From Bacillota bacterium (GTDB lineage: Bacteria; Bacillota; UBA4882; UBA8346): a stretch of DNA of 64,000 bases. The notes below the pieces were generated by a model that was not told the origin of the DNA, made no database searches, and worked only from the letters and a program-made list of their open reading frames with translations. Location of the stretch: the NCBI GenBank assembly GCA_023401925.1, contig JAEXDA010000052.1, positions 1-64,000 on the forward strand, read 5' to 3'. Numbering within the stretch: the first letter of the stretch is position 1; each line of letters starts with the position of its first letter. The position numbers and the translations under genes are program-made. Positions 37,971 to 47,139 of the stretch are shown here, one piece after another.

Positions 37971-38129
37971 AAATATTAAATGTTTCGCCGGGCTTAAAAA
38001 AGGGGCTACCCCAAATTTAGAGGGTATAATCGCTGAGATGGAAGCCCATCCGATCAACGGAGACTGGCGTTTATCCGGCCAACTCTGTAAATCCTTTCTG
38101 GTCCTTATTTTCTTGGATTTTGATAGGGA

Positions 38130-38163
38130 AAGCAACCTTCTCCTTCCGAAAAGGTTGCTTTTT
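38130..38163 (+). terminator. Terminator between the yesN-like gene and the convergent PBP gene
   Basis: AAGCAACCTT (38130-38139) pairs with AAGGTTGCTT (38151-38160), then T. A-runs on the left side let it work in both directions. The preceding 160 bases hold no supported gene. Confidence 0.8.
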
Positions 38164-38184
38164 CATTCGTATCTACTTAAATCC

Positions 38185-40428
38185 TCAGAGCCCTTTATGG
38201 GTATCACAAGACTCGGTCGGTTCCTCACCTTCCGGAAAAGCTTCAGTTGTTACATCTGTAGCCGGACAATACTTGGTAGCTAGGAGGTGGCTCTTGGTAC
38301 AGATCTTTACGATGACCATTTTTTTCTTCGAGGTGTTGCTTACCGTTCCCGGTTGTTGATTCCCGGATGGATCGGTGAGATCTTCCAAATGGCCGGTTGG
38401 TTCTACCGAAGGTTCACTTTGGTGAATTTGGCAAGGCGTTGTAGGTTCTGTACCGGCGAGGAAAGTTTCAAATTTGGTTTCCGGGCAAAACCCGGTTGCA
38501 AGTTGGCCGCTTTCCGCACAAACTTCGACCCCGGAAACTACACCGGCCGGTTGGTCAAAATCAGATGGCGGCGTTTCATCCAAAGCCTGACGCATGAAAT
38601 TTCCCCACATGGTGGCAGCCGAAGAGCTTCCAACCGTAGCCCCGTTGATTGTGATTGGAATCCGCTGTGAATCATTTCCAATCCATACTGCGGCCAGCAA
38701 ATCAGGAGTATACCCTACAAACCAAGCATTGGTATAGTCACTGGAAGTACCGGTTTTTCCTGCGGCAGGACGGTTAATCATGGCTGCCCGCCCGGTTCCT
38801 CTCATAATGACCCCCCGCAACATATCCGTGACGACATAGGCGGTATCTTCCGGAATAGCCACTTGTTTATGGGAATGATCCTCGAAAATGACATTGCCAT
38901 CAGCATCTTTTACTTGTAAAACCGCAATGGGTTGGACATATATCCCTTTGTTGGCGAGGGGTGTATAGGCACTGGCTAATTCCAAAGGCGATACACCCTT
39001 GGTAAGGCCTCCAAGGGCTAACGCAGCGAAATTAAGATCACTTTTACTTCCCGACAATACTAAATTCCGGAGCCCCATTTTTTTAGCATAACCTAAGACC
39101 TTGCTGGGCCCAAGACTTTCAACCAATTTAATTGCGATGATGTTCACTGAATCTTCCAGGGCATGACGCAAAGAAATAGCACCCCGGAAGATTTTATCAT
39201 AGTTTTTGGGTTTGTATTCACCCTGAGGCGTTTGATATTTTACCTCTTCATCAATCAGTACCGAACTTGGGGTATATTGCCGGCTATCGATGGCGGCGGT
39301 ATAAACAAAGGGTTTGATAGCCGAACCCGGTTGACGGTGAGCATCGGTGGCACGGTTTAATTGAGTATTACCATAGTTTCTTCCTCCAACCATGGCCTTA
39401 ATATATCCATTCTTGGGATCAATAGCCACAATAGCCAGTTGGGGCTGGGTAATACCACTGGCATCAGTTTTTCCGCCTGAAAAAGAGGAGACTGCATTTT
39501 CTGCGGCATTTTGAGCCAGTGGGTCAATTGTAGTATAAATTTGATATCCGCCAACGGATAGGGCTTGTTCGTTAACCACTCCCTTTAAACATTTGGTCAC
39601 ATAATCGGTAAAATAAGCAGCACGCCTCTTTACAGTGGATAGAGGGACGATATCAAGAGGTTTTTGATTATAAAAATTTGCTTCCTGGGTAGAGATTGTC
39701 CCATATTTAACCATTTGTTCCAGTACGGTCTTTCTCCGCTCCAAAGCAGCTTTAGGATGGAAGTAGGGAGAATATCCAGTGGGATTTTTGGGCAATCCTA
39801 CCAGTAATGCTATTTGATGAACTTCCAAGTCGATAACGCTTTTGCCGAAAAAAAGCCGTGAGGCAGCTTCAACGCCATAGGATCCATGACCGAAGCAAAT
39901 TTGATTGAGGTATCGTTCTAAGATTTCTTCTTTGGTGTAGTTCCGTTCAATACTCATTGCCAAAAAGGCTTCCTGAATCTTCCGGGTCATGCTTCTTTTT
40001 TGAGTGAGCAGGACATTTCTGGCTAATTGCTGGGTAATTGTACTGGCACCTTCAATATAACCGCCGCCGCGGATATCCACCCAGAAAGCTCTGGCAATTG
40101 CTTTTAAATCAATTCCAGAATGCTCGTAAAAACGAGTATCTTCAACGTTAACGATAGCTTTTTTTAAAACAACCGGCATCTTTTGGAGGGGAATTTCAAT
40201 ACGGTTTTCAACATATAAGCGGGTAAATTCCTTCCCGTTTACATCGTAAAAAATTGTCGCCTGTTTAGGCGGTTGCAAACTTAAGAGGCTTTTACTGGTT
40301 CCGATTAATAAAATAAAAGAAAACCCTAAAACAATACCAAATACAACGGTTATTATAATCAAGATTTTGTTAAGATTAACAGGTTCGGTTTTTCGATTGT
40401 CGCTTGATCTTTTTTTAAAGAACATCAT
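38185..40428 (-). CDS. Class A penicillin-binding protein (PBP1A-like)
   Basis: A bifunctional peptidoglycan glycosyltransferase/transpeptidase anchored by one TM helix (about 22-45). The GT51 domain has catalytic Glu96 in VEDTRFYEHSGID and the motif GASTITQQLARN. The transpeptidase carries Ser369-Lys372 (QPGSAIKPF), the SVN motif and the KTGTS box starting at Lys558. The C-terminal tail contains two copies of a short cysteine repeat (pattern C..S..LAT..CP.T...F..G.EPT..C..H). The ATG at 40428 (or 40425) follows AGGAGGACCT. The open frame extends to 40509, but those 27 residues have no ribosome site. 747 residues. Confidence 0.95.
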   Translation of the reverse strand: MMFFKKRSSDNRKTEPVNLNKILIIITVVFGIVLGFSFILLIGTSKSLLSLQPPKQATIFYDVNGKEFTRLYVENRIEIPLQKMPVVLKKAIVNVEDTRFYEHSGIDLKAIARAFWVDIRGGGYIEGASTITQQLARNVLLTQKRSMTRKIQEAFLAMSIERNYTKEEILERYLNQICFGHGSYGVEAASRLFFGKSVIDLEVHQIALLVGLPKNPTGYSPYFHPKAALERRKTVLEQMVKYGTISTQEANFYNQKPLDIVPLSTVKRRAAYFTDYVTKCLKGVVNEQALSVGGYQIYTTIDPLAQNAAENAVSSFSGGKTDASGITQPQLAIVAIDPKNGYIKAMVGGRNYGNTQLNRATDAHRQPGSAIKPFVYTAAIDSRQYTPSSVLIDEEVKYQTPQGEYKPKNYDKIFRGAISLRHALEDSVNIIAIKLVESLGPSKVLGYAKKMGLRNLVLSGSKSDLNFAALALGGLTKGVSPLELASAYTPLANKGIYVQPIAVLQVKDADGNVIFEDHSHKQVAIPEDTAYVVTDMLRGVIMRGTGRAAMINRPAAGKTGTSSDYTNAWFVGYTPDLLAAVWIGNDSQRIPITINGATVGSSSAATMWGNFMRQALDETPPSDFDQPAGVVSGVEVCAESGQLATGFCPETKFETFLAGTEPTTPCQIHQSEPSVEPTGHLEDLTDPSGNQQPGTVSNTSKKKMVIVKICTKSHLLATKYCPATDVTTEAFPEGEEPTESCDTHKGL

Positions 40429-40693
40429 AGGTCCTCCTGTGGACTGATAATCTTGGGCTGTCCAAAAGCAAGCCGATCCGAAAGACAAACAAATATTTTT
40501 GAGGTTCATAGGTTTATTGAATCTGCGATGCTACATATGATATATCACATTCATTTTTAATATTTTTCGGACAGCCTCGTTATCATCGAGTTACAGATAT
40601 TATACCATAAAGCCAAAATTAACCGCTAGTAAAGAAATTTCCCCCTTTGTAAAGCTATAAATAACCTATTGTTGGGAAAGGACTGAATCAACT

Positions 40694-41398
40694 ATGCGTT
40701 TTCCATTAAGTAAACGTTTTGTTTTTTTCAAAATTCCCCCTTATCGAAGACGCCGGTTTAATTCTTTTACTTTTTTAGGGATGTTTTTTTTATTGATGGT
40801 ACTGTGCTTTTATATTGTTGATTTTAGAATCCGTCCTACGCTACACCGTTTAGCGGAAACAGAGGCGCATGTTATTGCCACCCGGGCGATTAATGAAACG
40901 ATCCGTTCGAATATCTGCCCGAGCATTGACTATGAAAATTTGATTAAAACTCAATTTAGCCCCGATGGAAGAGTTACCATGATTCAACCTAACACCGGGG
41001 AAATCAACCGGATTTCTTCCGAGGCCACTTTATCCGTACAGAAACGATTGCAGGATTTGCCCAAATTAATCATACGAATACCGGTCGGTCAAGTAATCGG
41101 TTCAAAGATTATGGCGGGTTTTGGACCGGATATCACAGTTAAGGTTTTTCCTATTGGCTTTGTGGAGAGCGCTATGAATGATTCTTTTGATCAGGCCGGA
41201 ATCAACCAGGTTCGTCACAGGATTTATTTGACAGTAAAAACAATGGTTAAGATGGTGGTTCCTTTGGGTGATCAGGAGGTCCGGGTAAGTACCGATATTC
41301 CTTTGACAGAGGCGGTTATCGTTGGAGAAGTACCTAGTGTGTATGTGGGAAACGGAACCGGTGTGATATTACCGGGGACACCTTTGAAAAAAAATTGA
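40694..41398 (+). CDS. yunB: Sporulation protein YunB
   Basis: A protein of 234 residues with a single N-terminal TM helix (about 26-45) and an external domain. Family features are RPTLHRLAETEAHVIATRAIN, a segment with DGRVTMIQPNTGEINRI, and IPVGQVIGSKIMAGFGPDI. In Bacillus subtilis yunB is a sigma-E gene whose loss impairs sporulation, probably by affecting forespore engulfment or coat formation; the molecular role is unknown. GGGAAAGGA lies upstream of the ATG. It is divergent from the PBP gene, with about 265 bases between them. I found no clear sigma-E promoter there. Confidence 0.9.
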   Translation: MRFPLSKRFVFFKIPPYRRRRFNSFTFLGMFFLLMVLCFYIVDFRIRPTLHRLAETEAHVIATRAINETIRSNICPSIDYENLIKTQFSPDGRVTMIQPNTGEINRISSEATLSVQKRLQDLPKLIIRIPVGQVIGSKIMAGFGPDITVKVFPIGFVESAMNDSFDQAGINQVRHRIYLTVKTMVKMVVPLGDQEVRVSTDIPLTEAVIVGEVPSVYVGNGTGVILPGTPLKKN

Positions 41399-41604
41399 GA
41401 ACCATATTCTTGGATATTATAGACTCAATATCAATTACGAATGGAGATTATAACCTGGCTTACCTTTATTGAAAATTTCGAAAGGAATATGGACCAAAAT
41501 GTTGAAGAGAGTTGAAGAGAATGGGAGCGACTGGAAAAAATTTAATTTGCGGTTGCCGCCCATATTCTATGAACATAATTATTGGTAGAAGGGAACAATA
41601 TAAA

Positions 41605-42276
41605 GTGGCAATAAAAAACAACTTGGAAATTCAAAGTGAACTTGACCCGTATATTCAAATTGCCAGAGGTTTTTATCAGACCGGCCCTGCTCATGATTTT
41701 TCCCATATTGAAAGGGTATTGAATTTAGCCCTTAAAATTGGAGCGAGTGAAGGGGCTAATTTGCGGATTGTTGGAATTGCCGCTTTATTTCATGATATTG
41801 GCCGGGAGTCTGAAGAAAGAAGCGGGGGTGCCATTTGTCATGCTGCGGCCAGTAGCCAGATGACAGCCGAAATTTTAGCCGATCTCCATGAAGATTCCGC
41901 TCACATCCAAGCTATATGTGAATGTATTGCCACCCACCGTTTTCGGGACAACAATCCACCCCAGAGTCTGGAAGCAAAGTGCTTATATGATGCCGATAAA
42001 TTGGATTCCCTGGGAGCGATCGGTGTGGCCCGGGCTTATTTATGGCTTGGGGAACATGGTGGTAATGTTTATTGCAAGCGCAGCGAGTGGGAGAAAATTC
42101 CACTGGCCAGCGACCGTCCAGAAGATGATTCCCTGCAAAGAGAATGGCATATCAAGCTTAAGTTCATCCCGGAGCGCTTGTTTACAGAAACAGCTAAAAA
42201 ACTTGCTCTTCAAAGAAGTGCCACGATGGAAAAGTTTATGACCCTATTAGAATCTGAAGTGAATGGGGAAGAATAG
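41605..42276 (+). CDS. HD domain-containing phosphohydrolase
   Basis: A soluble metal-dependent hydrolase of the HD superfamily, of the kind that acts on nucleotides or phosphate esters. Motifs in order are HDFSHIERV, LFHDIGRES (the HD pair), ATHRFRD and YDADKLDSLGAIG. The substrate is not deducible. The start is uncertain: the GTG at 41605 has AGAAGGGA about 10 bases upstream and gives 223 residues beginning just before the domain. In-frame ATG codons at 41521 and 41569 lack good ribosome sites and add basic residues not needed by the fold. It is followed 78 bases later by an M20 peptidase. Confidence 0.82.
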   Translation: MAIKNNLEIQSELDPYIQIARGFYQTGPAHDFSHIERVLNLALKIGASEGANLRIVGIAALFHDIGRESEERSGGAICHAAASSQMTAEILADLHEDSAHIQAICECIATHRFRDNNPPQSLEAKCLYDADKLDSLGAIGVARAYLWLGEHGGNVYCKRSEWEKIPLASDRPEDDSLQREWHIKLKFIPERLFTETAKKLALQRSATMEKFMTLLESEVNGEE

Positions 42277-42354
42277 AGAAATCATTGGTTGTTAGTAACT
42301 CGGTAATGGTTGATTCGATGGACTCGGATACATGTTTATTTAGGAGATGCAGGA

Positions 42355-43677
42355 ATGGACATAAATTGGAAACGTATTGGGGAAGAGACTACCGATTTTT
42401 TGCGAAATTTAATCCGGATTAATACCACCAACCCTCCGGGAAATGAAATTTTAACTGCATCCTTCGTTAAAACTTTGCTGGAACGGGAAGGAATACCTGC
42501 CGAAATTTATGAGTCCGCTCCAAGGCGTGGTAACTTAGTAGCCCGCCTAGCCGGGGATGGCTCCCGTAAGCCCATAATGATGCTTTCGCATATGGATGTT
42601 GTCGCCGCAAATTCAAATCAATGGAGTTTGGATCCCTTTGCGGGAATTATTGATGGCGGGTATATCTGGGGCAGAGGCGCTCTTGATATGAAGGGCATGC
42701 TGGCGATGGAACTGATGACGTTGATTTTATATAAAAGAAGCGGACAAGTTCCTGGACGGGAACTGATTTTAGTGGCGGCTGCTGATGAAGAAGTCGGCGG
42801 CTTGTATGGTATTAATTGGCTGATGAGTCAAGGTATCCACGGCTTGGATGATATTGAGTTCGTTATTAATGAGGGTGGGACAGGGTTTATCCAGAATGGA
42901 AAGTCGATTTTTACTTGTCAAAATGCGGAAAAAGGACTGTTGTGGCTTAAGCTCTCGTTATCCGGAACACCGGGACACGCTTCCATGCCTTCTAAAGATA
43001 ATGCAATTGTACAAATGAATAAAATTATCGGACGAATTGGCCGCCATCGAGAACCGATTACGCTTTGCGGGACCAGCAGGAGTTTTTTAAGCCAGATAGC
43101 AGCGCAGCACGGTGTGAAACTGCCAAGTCTACCGGAAAGTTTGGATTATACTTTAAAACTGTTTGCCAACCGCCATTTTAAAAGGGAACGTTCGGTTCAA
43201 GGGATGTTATATAATACGATCTCCCCCACCATCTTACAGGCGGGGATGAAGACCAACGTTCTTCCGGAACAATGTGAATTAACTTTGGATTGTCGTTTAG
43301 TCCCGGGCGAAACTCCCGAACATTTTTTGGAAGAAATCCGGAATATCATAAATGATTCCAGAGTTACCTATGAAGTTCTGCAATCGGCGCCTCCTTCGGA
43401 ATCACCCGTGGATACGGAACTGTTTGGGATTATGCGTCAAGTGGTGCAACAAGTAAACCCGGATAGCGATGTTTTACCTTATTTATCAACCCTGGCTACA
43501 GATTCCCGTTATTTTCGGCAAAAAGGCATAACCAGCTATGGTTTCATACCCGTATTAATTTCCGAAACGGAGTTGCAACGGATGCATGGAATCGATGAGC
43601 GCCTTTCCCTTGCTAACTTAGAAATGGGAACTAGGATCTTGTACCAAATAATACAAGAGATCGGTCGCCGTAGGTAA
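42355..43677 (+). CDS. M20 family metallopeptidase (ArgE/DapE/ACY1-like)
   Basis: A cytoplasmic zinc hydrolase of acylated amino acids or dipeptides. Its 440 residues have the first metal motif MLSHMDVVAA, the bridging aspartate in WGRGALDMKG, the catalytic/metal acidic motif in ADEEVGG, and a dimerisation insert starting near GLLWLKLSLSGTPGHAS. The C-terminal His ligand is in a region with RMHGIDERLS. AGGAG lies 8 bases before the ATG at 42355. The frame is open to 42310, but that extension has no ribosome site. The exact substrate is not visible. It may be cotranscribed with the HD gene. Confidence 0.92.
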   Translation: MDINWKRIGEETTDFLRNLIRINTTNPPGNEILTASFVKTLLEREGIPAEIYESAPRRGNLVARLAGDGSRKPIMMLSHMDVVAANSNQWSLDPFAGIIDGGYIWGRGALDMKGMLAMELMTLILYKRSGQVPGRELILVAAADEEVGGLYGINWLMSQGIHGLDDIEFVINEGGTGFIQNGKSIFTCQNAEKGLLWLKLSLSGTPGHASMPSKDNAIVQMNKIIGRIGRHREPITLCGTSRSFLSQIAAQHGVKLPSLPESLDYTLKLFANRHFKRERSVQGMLYNTISPTILQAGMKTNVLPEQCELTLDCRLVPGETPEHFLEEIRNIINDSRVTYEVLQSAPPSESPVDTELFGIMRQVVQQVNPDSDVLPYLSTLATDSRYFRQKGITSYGFIPVLISETELQRMHGIDERLSLANLEMGTRILYQIIQEIGRRR

Positions 43678-43754
43678 TCAATTTAAAATCAGCAGCAAAA
43701 CCAGGATATAAGTGGAGATTTTCTGTTTTTTGGGTCTTCGGATGGCCGGTTTGC

Positions 43755-44285
43755 TTAGGGAGCCAATCGGATAATCAATAAACCATATGCGATCCCGATA
43801 AGACCACCGACGATTACATCCGATGGGTAATGACTTTGGAGGTAGATTCTAGAACAGGCTACGACAAGTGCCCAGGAGCAGAGAAAAATACCTAACGGGA
43901 GCCACCAATGAAGAGTTAAAATCGCAGCGGAAAAGTTATTTGCAGAATGGGAGGAAGGAAAAGAGTACCGTCCCAGATCCTTCCAAAAGGTTCCTCTCGG
44001 CAAACCTCCTCCATTTGGCCGGGTTCTTTTTGCAAATGCTTTGATTAGGTTGCAGGTTTGGTCACTTAAGATGACAGCGATTAATAGAAAACCAATCCGC
44101 AAGCGGAGGGTGTACGTTCCGATTATCAATAAAAATAAGATAATAATGGCCACAAAATGTCTCCAATAGGGAGGATGAGAGAAAAAAGACATGACAGCGG
44201 CAAACCGGGAATTATAGTTTTTTCCTCCTAGTGACTCCATTATTTTTTGATCAAGCTGTTGAACTCGGTCTATTAACCCACTCAT
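43755..44285 (-). CDS. PAP2 family membrane phosphatase
   Basis: A lipid or isoprenoid phosphate phosphatase of 176 residues with about five TM helices. The three signature motifs are intact: KAFAKRTRP (C1), SFPSSHSANN (C2) and CSRIYLQSHYPSD (C3, with the nucleophile-region His). Such proteins recycle undecaprenyl diphosphate or dephosphorylate phosphatidate or phosphatidylglycerol phosphate; which applies here is unclear. It stands alone on the minus strand, convergent with the M20 gene. The start has no strong ribosome site and could lie slightly inside. Confidence 0.92.
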   Translation of the reverse strand: MSGLIDRVQQLDQKIMESLGGKNYNSRFAAVMSFFSHPPYWRHFVAIIILFLLIIGTYTLRLRIGFLLIAVILSDQTCNLIKAFAKRTRPNGGGLPRGTFWKDLGRYSFPSSHSANNFSAAILTLHWWLPLGIFLCSWALVVACSRIYLQSHYPSDVIVGGLIGIAYGLLIIRLAP

Positions 44286-44418
44286 TCAGATGCCCTCACC
44301 GGTGTATAATTTTTATTTAGCTTTATCCTTTCAAGTGGAAATATGCAGATTGACCCAAAGATAAACTGTAAACCCAGGTCTGAAATGGAATATGAATCCG
44401 GGACACCTTGGAAGATGC

Positions 44419-44446
44419 TTGTCAAAATCCTCAAAGATGTTATAAT
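44419..44446 (+). promoter_or_regulatory. Promoter of the rfaE2-like gene
   Basis: TTGTCA at 44419-44424 and a perfect TATAAT at 44441-44446, 16 bases apart. Confidence 0.75.
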
Positions 44447-44556
44447 TATGCAGGTGGATATTTAAAACACTTTTTATTTTAATTTTTAATGATTAAATTT
44501 TGGCGATGAAAAAATTAATTTTGAATAAAAAGCATCAAGATAGGAGTGAAAGCACA

Positions 44557-45033
44557 ATGGGTTTGATTTTGGAGAGGGATCAATTAAGTGAACAAGCAGA
44601 AAAATGGCGGCGTGAGAATCTCAAAGTGGTTTTGACCAATGGTTGTTTTGATATCCTGCATGTTGGTCATTTACGGACTTTTAAAGAAGCTAAATCTCAA
44701 GGTGATATTTTAGTGGTGGGCCTCAACAGCGACCAGTCCATTCGAGGTTTAAAAGGGCCTACCCGCCCGATTATTTCTCAGGATGAACGTTTGGAACTTT
44801 TGGCTGCCTTGGAACCAATCGATTATGTGACTTTATTTGATGAGGCTACAGCAATCCGTTTAATTGAACTCGTTAGGCCTAAAGTTTATGTTAAGGGAGG
44901 AGACTATACTTTAGATACCCTTCCTGAAAAAGATGTAATACTCCGTCACCAGGTTGAAGTTAAATTTGTCCCGTTAGTCACCGGAATTTCGAGTACGGAT
45001 ATGATTAAAAGAATAAAAATTGCCAATATATAA
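44557..45033 (+). CDS. rfaE2: D-glycero-beta-D-manno-heptose 1-phosphate adenylyltransferase-like protein
   Basis: A cytidylyltransferase-fold nucleotidyltransferase of 158 residues, matching the C-terminal half of HldE (RfaE2). The nucleotide-binding motif is LTNGCFDILHVGHLRTF, with HVGH, and the late motif is VTGISSTDMIKRI. VVGLNSDQSIRGLKGPTRPI is also typical. It would activate heptose phosphate with ATP for glycan synthesis, for example S-layer or cell-wall heptose. No other heptose genes are near, so the sugar is inferred from family only. AGGAGTG lies 10 bases before the ATG at 44557. The frame is open to 44500. Confidence 0.85.
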   Translation: MGLILERDQLSEQAEKWRRENLKVVLTNGCFDILHVGHLRTFKEAKSQGDILVVGLNSDQSIRGLKGPTRPIISQDERLELLAALEPIDYVTLFDEATAIRLIELVRPKVYVKGGDYTLDTLPEKDVILRHQVEVKFVPLVTGISSTDMIKRIKIANI

Positions 45034-45189
45034 GTTCGCGTTCTAACAATGCACATGGGGATGATTATATACCAGACCCGAGGCGAATGCTAAGGCGGTT
45101 TAAGCCGGAGGAAGGATTGCTAAAAAAATCGGGTCGTTTATGGCGACAGTTCCCAAAACAGCCCGCATAATATAAAGTCTATTTCATAA

Positions 45190-46275
45190 TCACTCCCCAA
45201 ATTCAACTCCGATGCTTTTGGCGATGCGAATAAGTTCGCTGTCCGCGGGTATGGTTTTCAATTCTCCAACGGCATCTTCTATGGGTACAGCACCGATTTC
45301 ATTACCTTGCAAACTTACCATCATACCGAAGTTACCTTTTTTGATCAATTCAACGGCAGCGACTCCATAGCGAGTGGACAAAATTCGGTCGTAAGGTATA
45401 GGCCTTCCACCCCGTTGTAAGTGTCCTAAAACAGTTACCCGGGAATCAATACCGGTTATCTCCGTCAAATCACCAGCGATTTTTTGACCGATACCGCCCA
45501 GACGGATTGGATCGGGACTGTCTTTGACTACTTGACTGACTACCATGGAGCCGCCTTTGGGTTTAGCCCCTTCGGCAACCACCACAATACTGAAATTTTT
45601 GCCTGCTTTTTGACGCTCCAGGGCTTTGCCTGCTATTTTTTGAATATCGTAAGGAATTTCCGGAATGATGATCATATCGGCCCCTCCGGCAATTCCTGAT
45701 TCCAGAGCGATCCAACCGGCATATCTTCCCATTACTTCAAGCACCATAATCCGGTGATGAGATTCGGCTGTGGTATGCAGTTTGTCAAGAGCTTCGGTTG
45801 CAGTATCTACAGCGGTCATAAAGCCAAAAGTGAAATCGGTTGCGGATAAATCGTTATCAATCGTTTTCGGGACCGCCACAACATTCAGCCCTTTACGCGC
45901 AAAATCACGGGCGCTGGTTAAAGTACCGTCACCGCCGATTAGAACCATAGCTTCGATACCGTGGGAGCTTATGTTTTCCATGACTTGATCCGATTTATCC
46001 ACGTAAGTTACAACGCCATTTTCTTCAATCTTAAAATTAAAGGGGTTGTCCCGGTTGGAAGATCCTAAAATGGTACCGCCGCGATCCAGAATGCCGGATG
46101 CCTTAGAAATATCGAGCCCAACCCATTCATCCAGAACCAGGCCGTGATATCCATCTTTGAAGCCTATAACTTCATAATTATACTTGCAGACGGCAGTTTT
46201 GACTACCGCTCGTAAAACAGCGTTCAATCCCGGGCAATCCCCGCCCCCGGTGATTACACCTATTTTTTTTATCAT
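45190..46275 (-). CDS. pfkA: 6-phosphofructokinase
   Basis: Phosphorylates fructose 6-phosphate in glycolysis. The 361 residues carry the family motifs GVITGGGDCPGLNAVLR, IGGDGTLTSA (114-117 are GGDG) and PKTIDND (136-142), then GRYAGWIALESG and LGHLQRGGRP. Donor residues are mixed: GGDG favours ATP, while Lys137 in PKTIDND is common in pyrophosphate-type enzymes. This combination occurs in the group III family; most characterised members with GGDG use ATP. AGAGGAG precedes the ATG on the minus strand. It has its own promoter. About 150 bases downstream (45034-45189) show only a weak inverted repeat. Confidence 0.95.
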   Translation of the reverse strand: MIKKIGVITGGGDCPGLNAVLRAVVKTAVCKYNYEVIGFKDGYHGLVLDEWVGLDISKASGILDRGGTILGSSNRDNPFNFKIEENGVVTYVDKSDQVMENISSHGIEAMVLIGGDGTLTSARDFARKGLNVVAVPKTIDNDLSATDFTFGFMTAVDTATEALDKLHTTAESHHRIMVLEVMGRYAGWIALESGIAGGADMIIIPEIPYDIQKIAGKALERQKAGKNFSIVVVAEGAKPKGGSMVVSQVVKDSPDPIRLGGIGQKIAGDLTEITGIDSRVTVLGHLQRGGRPIPYDRILSTRYGVAAVELIKKGNFGMMVSLQGNEIGAVPIEDAVGELKTIPADSELIRIAKSIGVEFGE

Positions 46276-46309
46276 AATCCGGCTCCTCTCAAAAGCCTTT
46301 AATAATTGA

Positions 46310-46338
46310 ATTGTGAAGAATTAACGATAAAAGGTCAA
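46310..46338 (-). promoter_or_regulatory. Promoter of pfkA
   Basis: On the minus strand TTGACC (46338-46333) and CACAAT (46315-46310) lie 17 bases apart, 35-40 bases before the start codon. Confidence 0.6.
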
Positions 46339-46562
46339 TATTATCAACAATATTAGTATTTCGCGTCTATCGGTGGGAATACCTCCCATAAAATTGGAAA
46401 TATTTACGGTTACAAAATACGGTATACACGGATCCTGTAAGATACGGTCCGGTCATCAGCAAAATACAGAAAAATAAAGCTCCTGAGTGAATTGAGATTA
46501 TCGATGGGGTTCGGGAGTTTAAAAAGCGCCACGGATGTGGATGATTTTGTCGGCTATTGGAG

Positions 46563-46606
46563 CATGCCAAAGTGGCTGCCTCGTTTAAAGCAGCCACTTT
46601 GGCATG
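46563..46606. repeat. Perfect 17-bp inverted repeat with 10-base loop
   Basis: 46563-46579 pairs perfectly with 46590-46606. No T-run follows on either strand, so it is not a standard terminator. It lies about 50 bases after the luxS stop codon (minus strand), so it may protect or end the mtnN-luxS message. Confidence 0.8.
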
Positions 46607-46656
46607 AATATGCGAAAAAAACTACATTAATTCGCCGTTGTGCGGCAAAAAATGGT

Positions 46657-47139
46657 CTACTTTACTTGCCGGTCTATATTGATTAAATCTTTTTCCGGCA
46701 CACTTAAGAAGCGGGAAGCCCATAATTTGGCCGAGTCCAGATCATGTTCCAGAAAATTGCCGCATTCTTTCCGGACAGCGCCGGGAATTGGTTCCGAAAA
46801 TTGAACCACATCACGCAAGGCCTTGCAAACCAGATTGGCCACCCATGAAGCCTCTTTGTCGTGACAGAATGTAAAATAGAAGCCGGTCCGGCACCCCATG
46901 GGAGAAATATCAATCAGTTCGTCGGTATATTTGCGGGTAAACGTAGCGAAAAGATGTTCCAAAGTATGGAGAGCGTCATTGGGAATATACTTTTGGTTGG
47001 GTTGGGCGAAACGGACATCAAATTTTGAGACCACACATTCCGGAAATCTCGAATCGACCTGCATTACTTTAGCTTTCCGGACATAGGGAGCCACGACTTG
47101 GTCGTGGTCTAGTTCAAAAGATTCTACTTTGGGATTCAT
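46657..47139 (-). CDS. luxS: S-ribosylhomocysteine lyase (AI-2 synthase)
   Basis: Splits S-ribosylhomocysteine into homocysteine and DPD, the precursor of autoinducer-2. The 160 residues have the metal ligands His58 and His62 in HTLEH, a third cysteine ligand in KECGNFLEHDL, and the catalytic Cys83 in SPMGCRTGFY. The ATG at 47139 has GAGGTG six bases upstream; a TTG at 47148 is less likely. The start overlaps the end of mtnN by 26 bases. MtnN makes its substrate, so the pair is a compact methyl-cycle operon. Confidence 0.97.
   Translation of the reverse strand: MNPKVESFELDHDQVVAPYVRKAKVMQVDSRFPECVVSKFDVRFAQPNQKYIPNDALHTLEHLFATFTRKYTDELIDISPMGCRTGFYFTFCHDKEASWVANLVCKALRDVVQFSEPIPGAVRKECGNFLEHDLDSAKLWASRFLSVPEKDLINIDRQVK

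Larger units (their letters stand above)
46276..46656. other. Intergenic region between pfkA and luxS genes
   Basis: It contains the pfkA promoter (46310-46338) and a perfect 17-bp palindrome (46563-46606). Between them the short word ATACGGT occurs near 46420 and 46450, with a related TTACGGT near 46405. Two open frames of 64 and 76 codons cross it on opposite strands; both lack ribosome sites and cross the palindrome, so I do not accept them. Confidence 0.5.

Noticed and set aside
46367..46686. Two opposing frames of 76 and 64 codons between pfkA and luxS
   Set aside because: Both lack ribosome sites and cross the perfect palindrome; one also overlaps the luxS 3' end.
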